A stretch of DNA of 64,000 nucleotides, from positions 20,350,368 to 20,414,367 of the forward strand of contig JASWHV010000012.1 in assembly GCA_030760725.1 (NCBI GenBank). The letters run 5' to 3'. The notes beneath the pieces are model-generated. The model was not told where the DNA came from. It did no database searches and worked only from the letters and a program-made list of their open reading frames with translations. A program made the translations under genes and the position numbers. Within the stretch, counting starts at the first letter, position 1. The number at the start of each line of letters is the position of its first letter. Shown here piece by piece: positions 58,601 to 64,000 of this stretch. Source of the DNA: Neostapfia colusana (taxonomy: Eukaryota; Streptophyta; Magnoliopsida; Poales; Poaceae).

Positions 58601-61365
58601 CTCTGGTGGCGGCTAGGGCAGAACCTGGGCGGCGGCTTGGGCTGGAGGAAGAGAGGCGGCGGCTAGGGCAGAGGGAGGAGAAGTATTTTCTTTTTATCTC
58701 TTCTAAAACTGGGGTGTTTGGCTTCTTTATATGCCCCCCTTACAAGAGTTCTGATCTATCACAACTCAATCTTTTAATCTATCTCTAATTTTATCTCTAA
58801 GAAGACTAAACTCTAATATCTTCTAGAAGGGGGATCCGGCTTGGGCTAGGGCAGATCAGGCCACACGGCCGAGTTCTAGCCGCCCTGGGCCAAAGGCAGA
58901 TCAGCCCACAGCTATATGGGGCGGAATGTTGGCCAACGGCAACATGTCTAACAAATGAGTGTCACGGAGATGCGCATGCTATGGTGAATGTTCGGGCACA
59001 CAAGAAGAGACCAAATTAGAAATGAAGCGATTCTTGATAGGGTAGGGGTGGCACCGGTTGTAGAGAAACTAGTCCAACATCGACTAAGGTGGTTTGGACA
59101 TATCCAACGGAGACCTCCAGAAGCACCGGTTAACAGTAGGATTTTAAGAGGTAGATAAAATATTGGAAGGGGTAGAGGACGACCAAGGTTGACTTGGGAG
59201 GAGGCGGTAAAACGAGACTTCAGATATTGGAATGTGTCCAGAGACTTAGCTCAGGATAGGACTGCATGAAAAGTAGCAATTAATCTTAGTTTCTCTCTCT
59301 CTCTTTCTCTCTTTCTCTCTTTCTCTCTCTCTTTTTCTTTTTTTTCTTTCTTACTCTTATACATCGTCCTCTATTTTACTTCATTTAAAAAATAAAAATA
59401 TTGGGTTTCATGTCTAGCCTACCCAACGTGCTTGGGATAAATGTTTTGTTGTTGTTGTTATTATCTCCATCTTGTCCAAGTTAGTGTGATAGATCTTAAT
59501 GCTTTTATTGGTACACGTGTCATAATATTTTTGAAAATTTGTGCCACCTTACATTAGAGGTTGTTCTAAGTTCCCATCATCATGAAGGTGTGCACGGAAC
59601 ATGTATTAGAGGAACGAAAGCATCTTAAAAAAGAAAAGCAAGAGTACAAGAACGGTTGTTAAACCATACATTTCCATGTTCCTTTTCATTTTTGAACAGT
59701 GTACTGAATATTGAGCAGCAGGTGTGTCGTCGTTCGGATTTCCGACTAGTAACTAATATACCGCGTGTTCTTTCTTGAGTTGGCATAGCTAAAAACATGA
59801 AGGGTTTATACTGCTTCAGGCAAGATGTCCTACGTCCAGTCTGGAGTGTCTCGTTTTTTCTCAAAAATGGGTGGTTCTTTTACAAGTGCGAGAGACTGTC
59901 CCTTTGGGGTCGACAGGTCTCTATTTATACTCTCTTCTTCGCCTTCTCTCATATTACAAGTGGGGAGAAAGTCGTGGGAATAGAGACAGTTTGTCCCGTC
60001 GTACGTTTGACAGGGCACTCGATGGAGCCGTTGTATCTGTAGCCTGCTGCTACGCCTGCTCCCATCTTATTGTCGGGGTAGACTATATCGAGACGCACGC
60101 ACGCACTGTGTACCACTCCTCTTCGGTTCCACCGGAGGTGACGGGTATTCAATGTTGAGGCCAGGGAAGACACTCGAGTGCCCTCCCACTTGGTCAGGGC
60201 GGCGCCTGCTCTGCATTGAAGGCCACCTGTCTCTCGGCTACCCGAGGTCGGGCTCGGGCCTTCTCTTCGGGGTCTTTCCTTCGTCTGCGCCCCGAGGGCG
60301 AGCCTCGCGACTTGCCCAGGGGTCGGTTCCGGGCTTTCTTCCTATCCGCTCCGCCTTCTCCCAAGCTCGGGCTCGGGCTTATTTCTTCGTCGCCTCTCGT
60401 GGAATATCTTTCCGCTTCTTCCCAGGGGTCGGAGTCGAGAATCCAGTCAAGGTGCAAGTCATATGACTCAAATGATGAAACATGCTTACATTCATTTGTC
60501 TTAAGACTATGGTAATTAATGGAGTAGTGATGAAAATTAGTAAAGTCAGCTGAGTTGGGTTCAGCGCCAATGTCCTTACTTGGGATGAGGTGCAACATTA
60601 GTGTGTTTTTGCCATGTCGTTTGGGTCAGTTCCTTATTCTCTATGCATGATTTTTTTCATGAAATGTCCCTTGCAAAGTTACACTACCATATTGTGTAAT
60701 TTCAGATATTATTAAACATGGCATGTAAGTTTGTTGTGATTTTTCTGTAACCGGCCAATCAGGTGCTTGAAAAGGAAGCCTTCCAGAAGCAGATGCTGGA
60801 GAAGTTGATATGGATTTCAGCTTTCATGCTTGTTGGTGCTCGGCATCCAGGGGCTACTGTTGGTGTGGTTGAAAAAGACTATCGATCCGAGGTAACATTA
60901 TATCATGTACGCTTTACGTTAGTCCATATTGTTGGTTGATTTAGTTCACTTATCACTGGCAGGCAAGGCTTTCTTGCAAGGCAAGATTCATTTGTGCTTT
61001 TATCTTTGCAGGTTGCAAGCCTAATAGCTGAATTAGCATCTGCCACGGCTGCAGAGAGGGGGCTTACGTTCGATGAAGGTATAGAAGAGACGCTGTGTGC
61101 ATACTCCAGAGCTGTAGCACACTTCCCTACTGCTGTAAAAGAGGCTAGTCCTACGTCCTTATACTGCTAATTATCCATTGGATACTTATACGCTTCTCTC
61201 CCCGTTAGTTGTTGGCTAATAAAGTGACACATTTATATCTCGATTGAGCAGTTCAAGTGGAGGAATGGTTGGTTCTACTCTCTCACTGAGAAGGCGCTTG
61301 CAGCAGGAAAGCCAGATCCATGCCCGCTCCACACAGTTTGGCTCAAGGAGATTAAGGTCATTTAG
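34362..61365 (+). CDS. Plastid-type Rossmann-fold protein gene, five coding exons across ~27 kb
   Basis: Joining 34362-34677, 35426-35643, 60763-60891, 61012-61143 and 61252-61365 gives a continuous 302-residue protein with consistent phases (1, 0, 0, 0). Residues 1-40 are rich in Ala/Ser/Arg and lack acidic residues, like a chloroplast transit peptide. A dinucleotide-binding GGGRVG (GxGxxG) motif follows near residue 49. The middle and C-terminal parts (FFQNGMLDPWF, FMLVGARHPG, RNGWFYSL, PCPLHTVW) resemble an uncharacterised plant family distantly like ketopantoate reductase/ApbA; substrate is unknown. Intron 2 is about 25 kb and filled with transposons. Intron 4 needs a GC donor or an upstream in-frame GT. 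No stop or frameshift lies in any exon, so the gene appears functional. Confidence 0.82.
34678..35425 (+). other. Intron 1 of the Rossmann-fold gene (748 bp)
   Basis: GTACGTG donor and a CAGCAG tandem acceptor at 35420-35425. AT-rich with no element recognised. Confidence 0.75.
35426..35643 (+). CDS. Exon 2 of the Rossmann-fold gene
   Basis: Carrying one base over from exon 1 it reads D-LVFFQNGMLDPWFESKG and ends GGLTCK before GTGCAC at 35644. Using the first AG (35421-35422) would start the exon at 35423 and add one Ala in frame. All Rossmann-to-middle-domain residues are open. Confidence 0.85.
35883..36357. mobile_element. Fold-back MITE (475 bp) with long inverted repeats
   Basis: The first ~95 bp (TGTTTAGTCCCCTG.., through GAAAACCAGAGC) are mirrored by the complement of 36262-36357 (GCTCTGGTTTTC.. 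to ..CTAAACA). The centre (36000-36240) is C-rich. I could not fix a target duplication, so superfamily is unassigned. The short frames at 35967-36293 are in this element and not genes. Confidence 0.72.
36370..36933 (+). repeat. LTR of the intronic gypsy element (564 bp)
   Basis: Starts TGTGGGCGCC and ends TTCACAACA before the PBS. A TATA box (CTATATAAAC) lies at about 36694. A 70-bp tandem duplication occupies about 36466-36605 (ATTGATCTATTAGAGATAGG repeated). Confidence 0.75.
36936..36946 (+). other. Primer binding site of the intronic gypsy element
   Basis: TGGTATCAGAG two bases after the LTR end; initiator-Met type. Confidence 0.8.
36964..37469 (+). pseudogene. gag: gag fragment of the intronic gypsy element
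   Basis: ATG at 36964 opens a Gag with a coiled-coil-like start (MMGQIDTINKRLDRHD), a Gly/Ser stretch, then FPKFDGETDPLPWLTKCETY. A frameshift near 37350 moves the Gag core (EKVWLASLHLEGVAAEWYTA) into another frame. The sequence is cut at 37469 by the copia LTR. Confidence 0.75.
37470..37869 (-). repeat. 3' LTR of copia element 1 (400 bp)
   Basis: On the plus strand TGTTAGTATC to AGAGTACA. Contiguous with a purine-rich tract (minus strand) at 37870-37895. The interior holds ~22-24 bp repeats of the type CTAAGATGCTGTCCTACCAA at 37613-37830. Confidence 0.72.
37900..41929 (-). pseudogene. gag-pol: gag-pol of copia element 1, multiply disrupted
   Basis: Minus strand, upstream to downstream: Gag C-terminus with zinc knuckle CHNCGKLGHWARECRQ (about 41370-41290), protease (LNTGATHHMTG, ~41090), integrase (HERFGHLHFKALKR, VHGDLCGPVTP, LRTDNGGEF, SPQQNGAVERRNQ), RT (KWVFKLKRDE, HMDVKSAFLNGD, VYVDDLVI near 38830), and RNase H (GYSDSDHAGDID, SSCKAEYIAAS). 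Breaks include stops after ISLG (~40901), after FASY (~40298), after TSPPP (39680), in the RT start region (39340-39360, ~39106), after EHSRL (38446), and a frameshift in RNase H near 38100. It is non-functional. Confidence 0.82.
41925..41929. other. Left target duplication of the Ale-like element (CCAGG)
   Basis: CCAGG here and at 47758-47762, exactly flanking two 137-bp LTRs. Removing the element rejoins the Gag sequence of copia element 1 (TAKEAW..DTIAA). Confidence 0.93.
41930..42066 (-). repeat. 3' LTR of the Ale-like element (137 bp)
   Basis: Plus strand AATTAGATTAGGG to GTCTAACA. On the minus strand it starts TGTTAGACTG and ends CTAATCTAATT, so it lacks the usual CA end. A TATATAT run serves as probable TATA box. 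Confidence 0.88.
42067..42075 (-). other. Polypurine tract of the Ale-like element
   Basis: A run of C on the plus strand (G on the minus) directly abuts the LTR start TGTTAGA. Confidence 0.75.
42087..47457 (-). pseudogene. gag-pol: Gag-Pol of the Ale-like element (one stop, two frameshifts)
   Basis: Starts at ATG 47457. A Pro/Ala-rich N-terminus precedes copia Gag (LEDHVLRDDCPLDDSW). The expected CCHC knuckle is replaced by a Gly/Arg-rich stretch near 46000. Protease DSGASYHT (~45590), integrase (HRRLGHPGAEV, VQCDNGREF, SPQNGKAERM), RT (LDVKNAFLHG, LLYVDDIVLT) and RNase H (YIDADWAGCPDT, CSSAEAEYRA) follow, ending at 42087. A frameshift near 44420-44440 splits IN from the linker. TAG at about 43517-43519 replaces a Trp codon before DLVPRPGRG. 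A second frameshift near 43070-43110 precedes the RT YVDD box. The linker carries 13-residue Ala/Pro repeats. Confidence 0.85.
43930..44125. repeat. 39-bp tandem repeat encoding 13-residue Ala/Pro units
   Basis: Four to five near-identical 39-bp units encode SAAPRAAPASPTT on the minus strand, between integrase and RT. Copies differ by one or two bases. Confidence 0.85.
47608..47620 (-). other. Primer binding site of the Ale-like element
   Basis: The minus strand reads TGGTATCAGATTC directly after the LTR end CTAATCTAATT; initiator-Met type with mismatches at the 3' side. Confidence 0.78.
47621..47757 (-). repeat. 5' LTR of the Ale-like element (137 bp)
   Basis: Pairs with 41930-42066; the differences seen are C/T and G/A at two places. 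It is followed by target duplication CCAGG at 47758-47762. Confidence 0.88.
47758..47835 (-). pseudogene. Detached gag piece of copia element 1
   Basis: The minus strand encodes LDALIAAVPSEMQFSLSNKQTAKEAW, which continues directly into the Gag at 41924 once the Ale-like element is removed. It is cut at 47836 by the LTR of copia copy A. Confidence 0.75.
47836..48440 (-). repeat. 3' LTR of copia copy A (605 bp)
   Basis: Plus strand TGTTGCAATT to AGCCCACA, followed by a purine-rich tract on the minus strand (AGGAGGAGAA). It is related to 58358-58910 but is longer and clearly diverged. The left flank is TCCAG. Confidence 0.8.
48431..52531 (-). pseudogene. gag-pol: gag-pol of copia copy A (Gag core to RNase H), four stops
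   Basis: One long minus-strand frame. The Gag core starts at the junction near 52531 (IMRVGADHVKKTTAQQ), then zinc knuckle CRKCGKKGHWAREC (~52010), protease LDTGATNHMTG (~51790), integrase (HERYGHIDFQ, LRTDRGGEFTS, PQQNGVVERRN), RT (FKVKKDEHGEVV, VYVDDLVITG near 49390) and RNase H (GYSDSDYAGDVED), ending near 48431. Four in-frame stops interrupt it: at 50792, about 50663, 50138 and 49508 (a Trp codon become TAG). The Gag N-terminus and 5' LTR are missing because of the fusion with copy B. Confidence 0.84.
50792..53263 (-). CDS. Chimeric in-frame ORF: RT/RNase H start (copy B) fused to Gag-PR-IN (copy A)
   Basis: An 823-codon open frame crosses the A/B junction. Residues 1 to about 242 are RT from GWEVHHMDVKS through VYVDDLVI to VKRIVRYIAN. 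Residues from about 243 are Gag (TIMRVGADHVKK), zinc knuckle near 415, protease near 490 and integrase to about 820. This order is not that of any copia element. It results from recombination and is listed because the frame is open. It has no reason to be expressed as such, and the first Met is internal to RT. Confidence 0.8.
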   Translation of the reverse strand: MLYAVAAHKGWEVHHMDVKSGFLNNDLMEEVYVSQPAGFIIDEAEHKVYRLKKALYGLRQAPRAWKAKLNDSLLSLGFQKSTSEHEIYFRGDEDEKLVVGVYVDDLVIIGGGDLKKFKGEMMKRFKMSDLGLLSYYLGLEVQQTDAGISVGQAAYAFKLVSKAGLEECNPCAFPMEQDLKLYKISDSPLVHATDYRSLVGGLRYLVNTRPDLAYSVGYVSRFLEEPKEEHFAAVKRIVRYIANTIMRVGADHVKKTTAQQLRKEFEDAVFKDGESVENFSLRLSGMLSRLASLGEEIGEERAVEKLLRSVPERFQQIVVAITTLLDVSTLTLSEVTGRLRAAENAFDSTQRKGGVHNGQLYLTREEWEAQRKEERSTQSAGSSKRGGRKGPPKKNGGKKGGSGKDIPRDQCRKCGKKGHWARECRSKPKEEPQQQAFVAKAEEEGALFMTRVASVQEEPVQERPMRPLEIVEGRVFAHRSNDDDFDDTRWYLDTGATNHMTGTRAVFSELDENVVGTIKFGDNSVVRIQGKGTVLFAAKTGEHRRLPGVYLIPRLTTNLISVGQLDEDGYSITVQGGVMHIRDEQQRLLTRVQRDDSKLYSIRLNITRPVCLIARRDDVAWRWHERYGHIDFQPLRKLAREEMVLGLPQIDHVDQLCEACLVGRQRRSSFPKQARQRAEGALDLVHGDICGPITPTTPGGKKMFLLLVDDMSRYMWLYLLATKDKAPDLIQQFKTTAELESGRRLKLLRTDRGGEFTSQEFGEYCAQHGVQRQLTAPYTPQQNGVVERRNQTVVGMARSMLKAKGMPGIFWGEAVITAVYILN
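53949..54122 (+). repeat. 5' LTR of the NAC-carrying element (174 bp)
   Basis: Canonical TG..CA ends. It contains GGGGCTATATACAGCC, a probable TATA box region, at about 54047. Confidence 0.87.
54125..54137 (+). other. Primer binding site of the NAC-carrying element
   Basis: TGGTATCAGAGCT two bases after the LTR end. Confidence 0.85.
54138..54845 (+). other. GC-rich leader inside the NAC-carrying element
   Basis: Open in the plus frame from 54303 into the NAC part (181 codons), but low in complexity (Arg/Ala/Gly). No Gag motif is recognised. It may be captured 5' leader or non-coding filler. An equally long minus-strand frame (54847-54092) argues that openness here reflects GC content. Confidence 0.4.
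54846..55338 (+). pseudogene. Captured NAC-domain (NAM) transcription factor copy, frameshifted
   Basis: From ATG 54846, subdomain A is LKFRPTEDELVLHFLRPQL, B/C are GVVIEADFYDVTPWDLLA and DLGYFFTLRRRSKP, followed by GGSIWKHSAT. A frameshift between about 55090 and 55125 moves the rest to another frame: GVVVQWRMVKFCFYMRGEL, GWTLEEYEITD and EEVEYWVLCRVRKSRP, matching subdomains D and E, ending near 55338. NAC proteins are plant DNA-binding transcription factors. All five subdomains can be traced without an obvious intron, which suggests a processed copy. It lacks a long C-terminal activation region. Confidence 0.78.
55330..55640. repeat. Degenerate tandem repeat after the NAC copy
   Basis: Repeats of GATGAAGATGTGNCCATCC type. 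TGTGCAGG recurs at about 55444, 55501 and 55562, giving a ~57-61 bp period with half-length subrepeats. It is non-coding in the plus strand. Confidence 0.75.
55691..55867 (+). repeat. 3' LTR of the NAC-carrying element (177 bp)
   Basis: Pairs with 53949-54122. It is preceded by AGATTAGGGGGTGAT as PPT. Confidence 0.87.
58358..58910 (-). repeat. 5' LTR of copia copy B (553 bp)
   Basis: Plus strand TGTTGCAATT to AGCCCACA. A degenerate PBS (TGGCATCAAAGCC on the minus strand) lies just inside at about 58342-58354. TATATGCC-type TATA near 58728. The right flank GCTAT does not match the TCCAG flank of copy A, so the two LTRs are not one insertion. Confidence 0.82.
58911..59462 (+). mobile_element. 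3' end of an RTE-like LINE
   Basis: Translated remnants read LYGAECWP-like, then RRDQIRNEAILDRVGVAPVVEKLVQ and HRLRWFGHIQRRPPEAPV with stops, followed by AACGTGCTTGGGATAAATG and a TTGTTGTTGTTATT tail. This is the familiar 3' end of plant RTE-type non-LTR elements. The 5' part is missing because copia copy B abuts it. Confidence 0.8.
59291..59352. repeat. Pyrimidine microsatellite (CT/CTTT)
   Basis: A run of TCTCTC and TTTCTCTC units inside the LINE 3' UTR. Confidence 0.85.
59463..60762 (+). other. Right remnant of intron 2, with a GC-rich block of possible LTR origin
   Basis: Positions 59463-59795 and 60460-60762 are AT-rich and intron-like. Positions 59800-60455 contain a GC-rich, CTCGGG-repeating block (60170-60430), unlike the rest of the intron. 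It may be an old LTR fragment, but I found no ends. The frames at 59797-60598 show no known domain. Confidence 0.4.
60763..60891 (+). CDS. Exon 3 of the Rossmann-fold gene
   Basis: 43 codons, phase 0 at both ends: VLEKEAFQKQMLEKLIW through VEKDYRSE. Acceptor CAATCAG, donor GAG before GTAACA. The Lys in EKLIW sits where related ketopantoate reductases have a conserved Lys helix; this comparison is from memory. Confidence 0.85.
61012..61143 (+). CDS. Exon 4 of the Rossmann-fold gene (non-canonical donor)
   Basis: 44 codons from VASLIAELASATAAERG to HFPTAVKE. Acceptor ATCTTTGCAG. The expected donor reads GAG before GCTAGT at 61144, a GC donor. An upstream GT at 61135 would give an exon three codons shorter in the same phase. 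Reading through hits a TAA at about 61168. Confidence 0.78.
61252..61365 (+). CDS. Exon 5 of the Rossmann-fold gene (terminal)
   Basis: 37 codons plus stop, FKWRNGWFYSLTEKALAAG to WLKEIKVI then TAG at 61363-61365. Acceptor GATTGAGCAG. It is followed by AT-rich 3' UTR with no fixed poly(A) site. Confidence 0.85.
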   Translation, partial: FKWRNGWFYSLTEKALAAGKPDPCPLHTVWLKEIKVI

Positions 61366-61439
61366 AAAGTTTTCATGTATATGAGATACGGTCTTGTGTT
61401 AGATTTACAAAACAAGTTAAGCGTTCATATTCCTTAATG

Positions 61440-61540
61440 TATGCAAACACACAAGTAGTTTGGTGGTTAGTCACCGAGTAGTGATGCTACCAGCCACTGT
61501 TCAAATCCCGGCTTGCACAAAATAAAAATCTCTTGGCAAT
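61440..61540 (+). mobile_element. tRNA-derived SINE-like fragment
   Basis: TAGTTTGGTGGTTAGTCACC resembles a Pol III box A, and TGTTCAAATCCCGG about 45 bp later resembles box B. A functional tRNA gene is unlikely as no cloverleaf closes. Weak evidence. Confidence 0.4.
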
Positions 61541-62237
61541 GCGTGGTGAAAACGGTCGGAAAAATAGTTAAAATCATTTCATTTTTATATATAATTTTTT
61601 AAAACAGAATTCAGAAACAGTATCATCAGAAACGGATATGATATCGGAAATTTTGAAATAACGGAAACGGATATATCAGAATGGAAACGTATCGATATTG
61701 TAATGGTTTCGATTTTTTTTTAGAAATAACACCTTAAAGGCCAAAGTATTATCATCATTATTTTAAATGACAAGCAAATAATGATAATAACTTCACACTA
61801 GCAAGCGTGTTGGATGTTAGGACCTTACCGTCTTGGGGTGGGGGCGATATGGCTCAAGGCGGCGCGAACGCGATGGGACTAGCGATTTAGGATTTAGTGC
61901 TTCACTGCTTTGCTGTCGGCTTCTCCTCACCCTTGGACCTGTAACGCCTGACATAGAGCTGCTTCGGTTCGGACTCTCGGTGTCTTGGACCGTTAAGTAT
62001 TAGGCCTAGGCCCATACTATTTTGAAAATGAAAATGGAAATTGTTTGAAAATTTCCAAATAAATACGGAATTCTGAGTGTTCGGTCGGAAATCTGTCCAA
62101 AACATTTTCATTTTGATTTCCAAATTTTCTTTTCTGGTTTTCGGTCAATTTTTAGACAGTTTCGTTAAAAACGGATCGATAATTCTCAAAAATGGTATTG
62201 GATGATCCGGAATATTTTCGTCTATATTTCACCCCTA
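61541..62237. mobile_element. Probable Ac/Ds-like (hAT) non-autonomous element
   Basis: The left end reads GGTGAAAACGGTCGG and the right end is the complement of TAGGGGTGAAA, like Ac/Ds termini. Sub-terminal GGAAACGGATAT-type repeats occur at 61620-61700, and CGGTC/ACGGATCG-type motifs at 62080-62190. The 8-bp flanks do not match well, so the exact ends are uncertain. There is no transposase. Confidence 0.5.
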
Positions 62238-62857
62238 CTTGCCTCCCAAAAATAGTGGCAAGGTGTCATCCTATGGTAATGGTGTGGCCTCTGCCAGGGG
62301 TAGTGGCAGTGGTCGTTACTGTGTCAGTTTAGCTGAGATTTCTTCTTAATGAAATGCCATGAAGGTGGGCGGTTTCTCCCACACCAGTTGAGTTTCTGTA
62401 TTCCTTAGTGTACTCAAGTGCCTCTCTGAATCGGATGGTTTGACATGTTACACTTGTAATTTTCATGTCACATGTGTCAAAAATAAGCAGTAGTATGTGA
62501 GAATTCATAGCTCTAGAATGTTGCTGTGATGGTCTAAAGTTATTGCTCCGATTTCTGAATTATGATATCTAGGTGCGTGTAAGGTTTGTTTTCGTTGTTA
62601 TCTGCAAGTTAAATCAACCAACGCAAGAGGACTAGATATTTCCCTCAGCTCTTAAACATCTCATTCACCCTGATAAGAAAACTCGAGACAGTGGTATGAA
62701 AGCGCGACTAATATATATGTTGACACGTGCTTTGACTCTACCACTATTGAATCTGTTGCTTGATAAACTGTACACCATGCAAATTCAGAGCGATTTCTTG
62801 GTTCATCCAACCATCTGATCGCTTCCAGACCAGGCCATGACATCCTCTTAACAACAG
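62238..62857. other. Intergenic sequence
   Basis: AT-rich sequence. TTCTTAATGAAATGCCATGAAGG near 62341 resembles the 3' ends of plant non-LTR elements, but no other LINE or SINE feature confirms it. Confidence 0.35.
62855..62857. other. Left target duplication of the CACTA element (CAG)
   Basis: CAG precedes CACTACAGG and CAG follows CCTGTAGTG at 63895-63897; 3 bp is the rule for CACTA elements. Confidence 0.85.
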
Positions 62858-63894
62858 CACTACAGGAAAACGAACAATTTTCGTGGGCTAAATCTATTTT
62901 CGTGGGCCCTCACAAAATTAAAACTATTTTCGTGAGCCACTACCTTGCGCACGAAAATAAGACTTAATTTCGTGGGTTGAATATGAAGCACACGAAATTA
63001 CAGTGTAATTTCGTGGGCTGGATTACTGGCACACAAAATAAATGGTAATTTTGTGGGTCTTGACGGCAGCACACGAAAATAAGGGCAGTCCTTTCGTCGG
63101 TCGTGGTTAAGCGCACGAAATTACAGCATATTGTCGTCGGCCAGGAACATGGCTCACGAAAACAATGCGGATTCCGACAAGGCACGCGCACCTAGGTCAT
63201 GCAATTTTGTCGGCCGCAGAGAAGTGCACGAAAATACAGGTACTTTCGTCGGCCTAGTGTCTAGCTCACGAAAATAAATGCGTTAATTCCGTCTTCCTGT
63301 CGTGGCACACGAAAATACGGAGGCTACCGACCGGCACACACATCAAGGATTCATTTTCGTCGGTCGAGGCGGTTTAGCACACGAAAATAATGCGATTTTC
63401 GTCGGCCAGGGCGGCGTAGCACACGAAAATACTAGGCTACCGACCGACACGCACATCAAGGCGTTTATTTTCGTCGGCCGAGGGTCGTAGCACACGAAAA
63501 TAACCGGGTATAGGTTTAGAGATCGGGCTTTCTTTTCTTTCTCTCGCGCGAGACCGAGCCGCCGCCCGCCGTTTTGCCGCTGTCGCCGTCGTGCTTGCAC
63601 CGCGTGCTTGCGCCGTCGTGCTGCCGCCGCCCGCAGTGCTGCCGTTGCGTGCCGTCGCTAGCTGTTCCACGTGCTGTTTCACTTGCCGGCCCATGAAAAT
63701 ATATATTTTCGTGGGTTATTTCTCTCCGACGAAAATAGTCCTATTTTCGTGAGCCACCCACGAAATTAAATTTATTTTCGACGATTTATTTTCATGGGCC
63801 ATGGACCCACGAAAATAGACATAAAACCCACGAAAATACTTATTTTTACGAGTTTTTCCTTTGGCCCATAAAAATATGTCGTATGCCTGTAGTG
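62858..63894. mobile_element. Non-autonomous CACTA (En/Spm) transposon, 1037 bp
   Basis: Ends CACTACAGGAAAA and ATGCCTGTAGTG are inverted and start CACTA, with a CAG target duplication. Sub-terminal arrays of TTTTCGTGGGC / TTTTCGTCGGCC and their complements (GCACACGAAAAT) repeat every ~40-60 bp over most of its length. A GC-rich core lies at 63530-63690. No transposase is encoded, so it depends on an autonomous partner. Confidence 0.92.
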
Positions 63895-63897
63895 CAG
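63895..63897. other. Right target duplication of the CACTA element (CAG)
   Basis: Matches 62855-62857. Confidence 0.85.
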
Positions 63898-63945
63898 CCC
63901 AGACAAGTCTCCTACACATCACCTTTCTTTTGTTACCCGGCTCAC

Positions 63946-64000
63946 CTGTATCAAGTGCGGCCGACCAAGAATCAGAGTCTCTTCTCCGGTTGAAGTCCAC
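63946..64000 (-). CDS. Possible exon end of a minus-strand gene, running off the window
   Basis: The minus strand reads an open frame (VDFNRRRDSDSWSAALDT) ending at ACAG before GTGAGC, a good plant donor at 63945-63944. If real, the CACTA element lies in the following intron. No family is recognised and only 55 bp are visible. Confidence 0.25.

Larger units (their letters stand above)
35644..60762 (+). other. Intron 2 of the Rossmann-fold gene, ~25.1 kb, transposon-filled
   Basis: The donor GTGCAC at 35644 and acceptor GGCCAATCAG ending at 60762 join K to VLEKEAF in phase 0. About 22.5 kb is transposon sequence (36370-59462) plus a MITE; the remaining ~2.2 kb is unassigned. All autonomous-type copia elements lie antisense to the host gene. 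Confidence 0.82.

Noticed and set aside
61448..61515. Functional tRNA gene
   Set aside because: Box A- and B-like motifs are present, but no acceptor stem or anticodon arm could be folded by eye. A SINE fragment is more likely.

Overview
The window is nuclear DNA of a grass, most likely a panicoid with a large genome. The evidence is spliced host genes with GT..AG introns, a GC-rich first exon with a plastid-transit-like N-terminus, and dense nested LTR retrotransposons. Nothing supports a bacterial, phage or CRISPR origin. All calls come from reading the sequence by eye; no database search was possible.

Positions 1-30149 are an intergenic retrotransposon nest. The youngest layer is a nearly complete Ty3/gypsy chromovirus of Tekay type (1-11235). 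It has an intact 1489-codon gag-pol, an extra 259-codon ORF before gag, and almost identical LTRs. It sits in an LTR fragment rich in ACTAGT palindromes (11236-12050). That fragment sits in the 3' LTR of an older, internally deleted minus-strand gypsy element (12051-27303). The same 3' LTR also carries a solo LTR of a related family (15576-19605) with a perfect TTGAA target duplication. The old gypsy element had inserted into the gag region of a Tat/Retand-like element, whose decayed gag and 5' LTR remain at 27304-30149. That LTR ends a few hundred bases upstream of the first host gene.

Positions 30150-33500 hold a small host gene. A probable non-coding first exon and a ~2.3 kb intron, containing a 265-bp tandem duplication, precede a 97-codon ORF for a single-pass membrane protein. 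Positions 34362-61365 hold a second host gene in five coding exons. It encodes a ~302-residue, probably plastid-targeted protein with a GxGxxG Rossmann motif. Its second intron (35644-60762) is about 25 kb long and is mostly transposable elements: a fold-back MITE, a gypsy 5' end, a copia element, an Ale-like copia with 137-bp LTRs, a chimera of two related copia copies, a small LTR element carrying a NAC-domain gene copy, and the 3' end of a LINE. A single large deletion between two copia copies explains most of the missing ends in this intron. It also left an in-frame RT::Gag fusion ORF.

Positions 61366-64000 are downstream of the gene. They hold a SINE-like fragment, a probable Ac/Ds-like hAT derivative, and a well-bounded 1037-bp CACTA element with a CAG target duplication. 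A possible minus-strand exon lies at the right edge.
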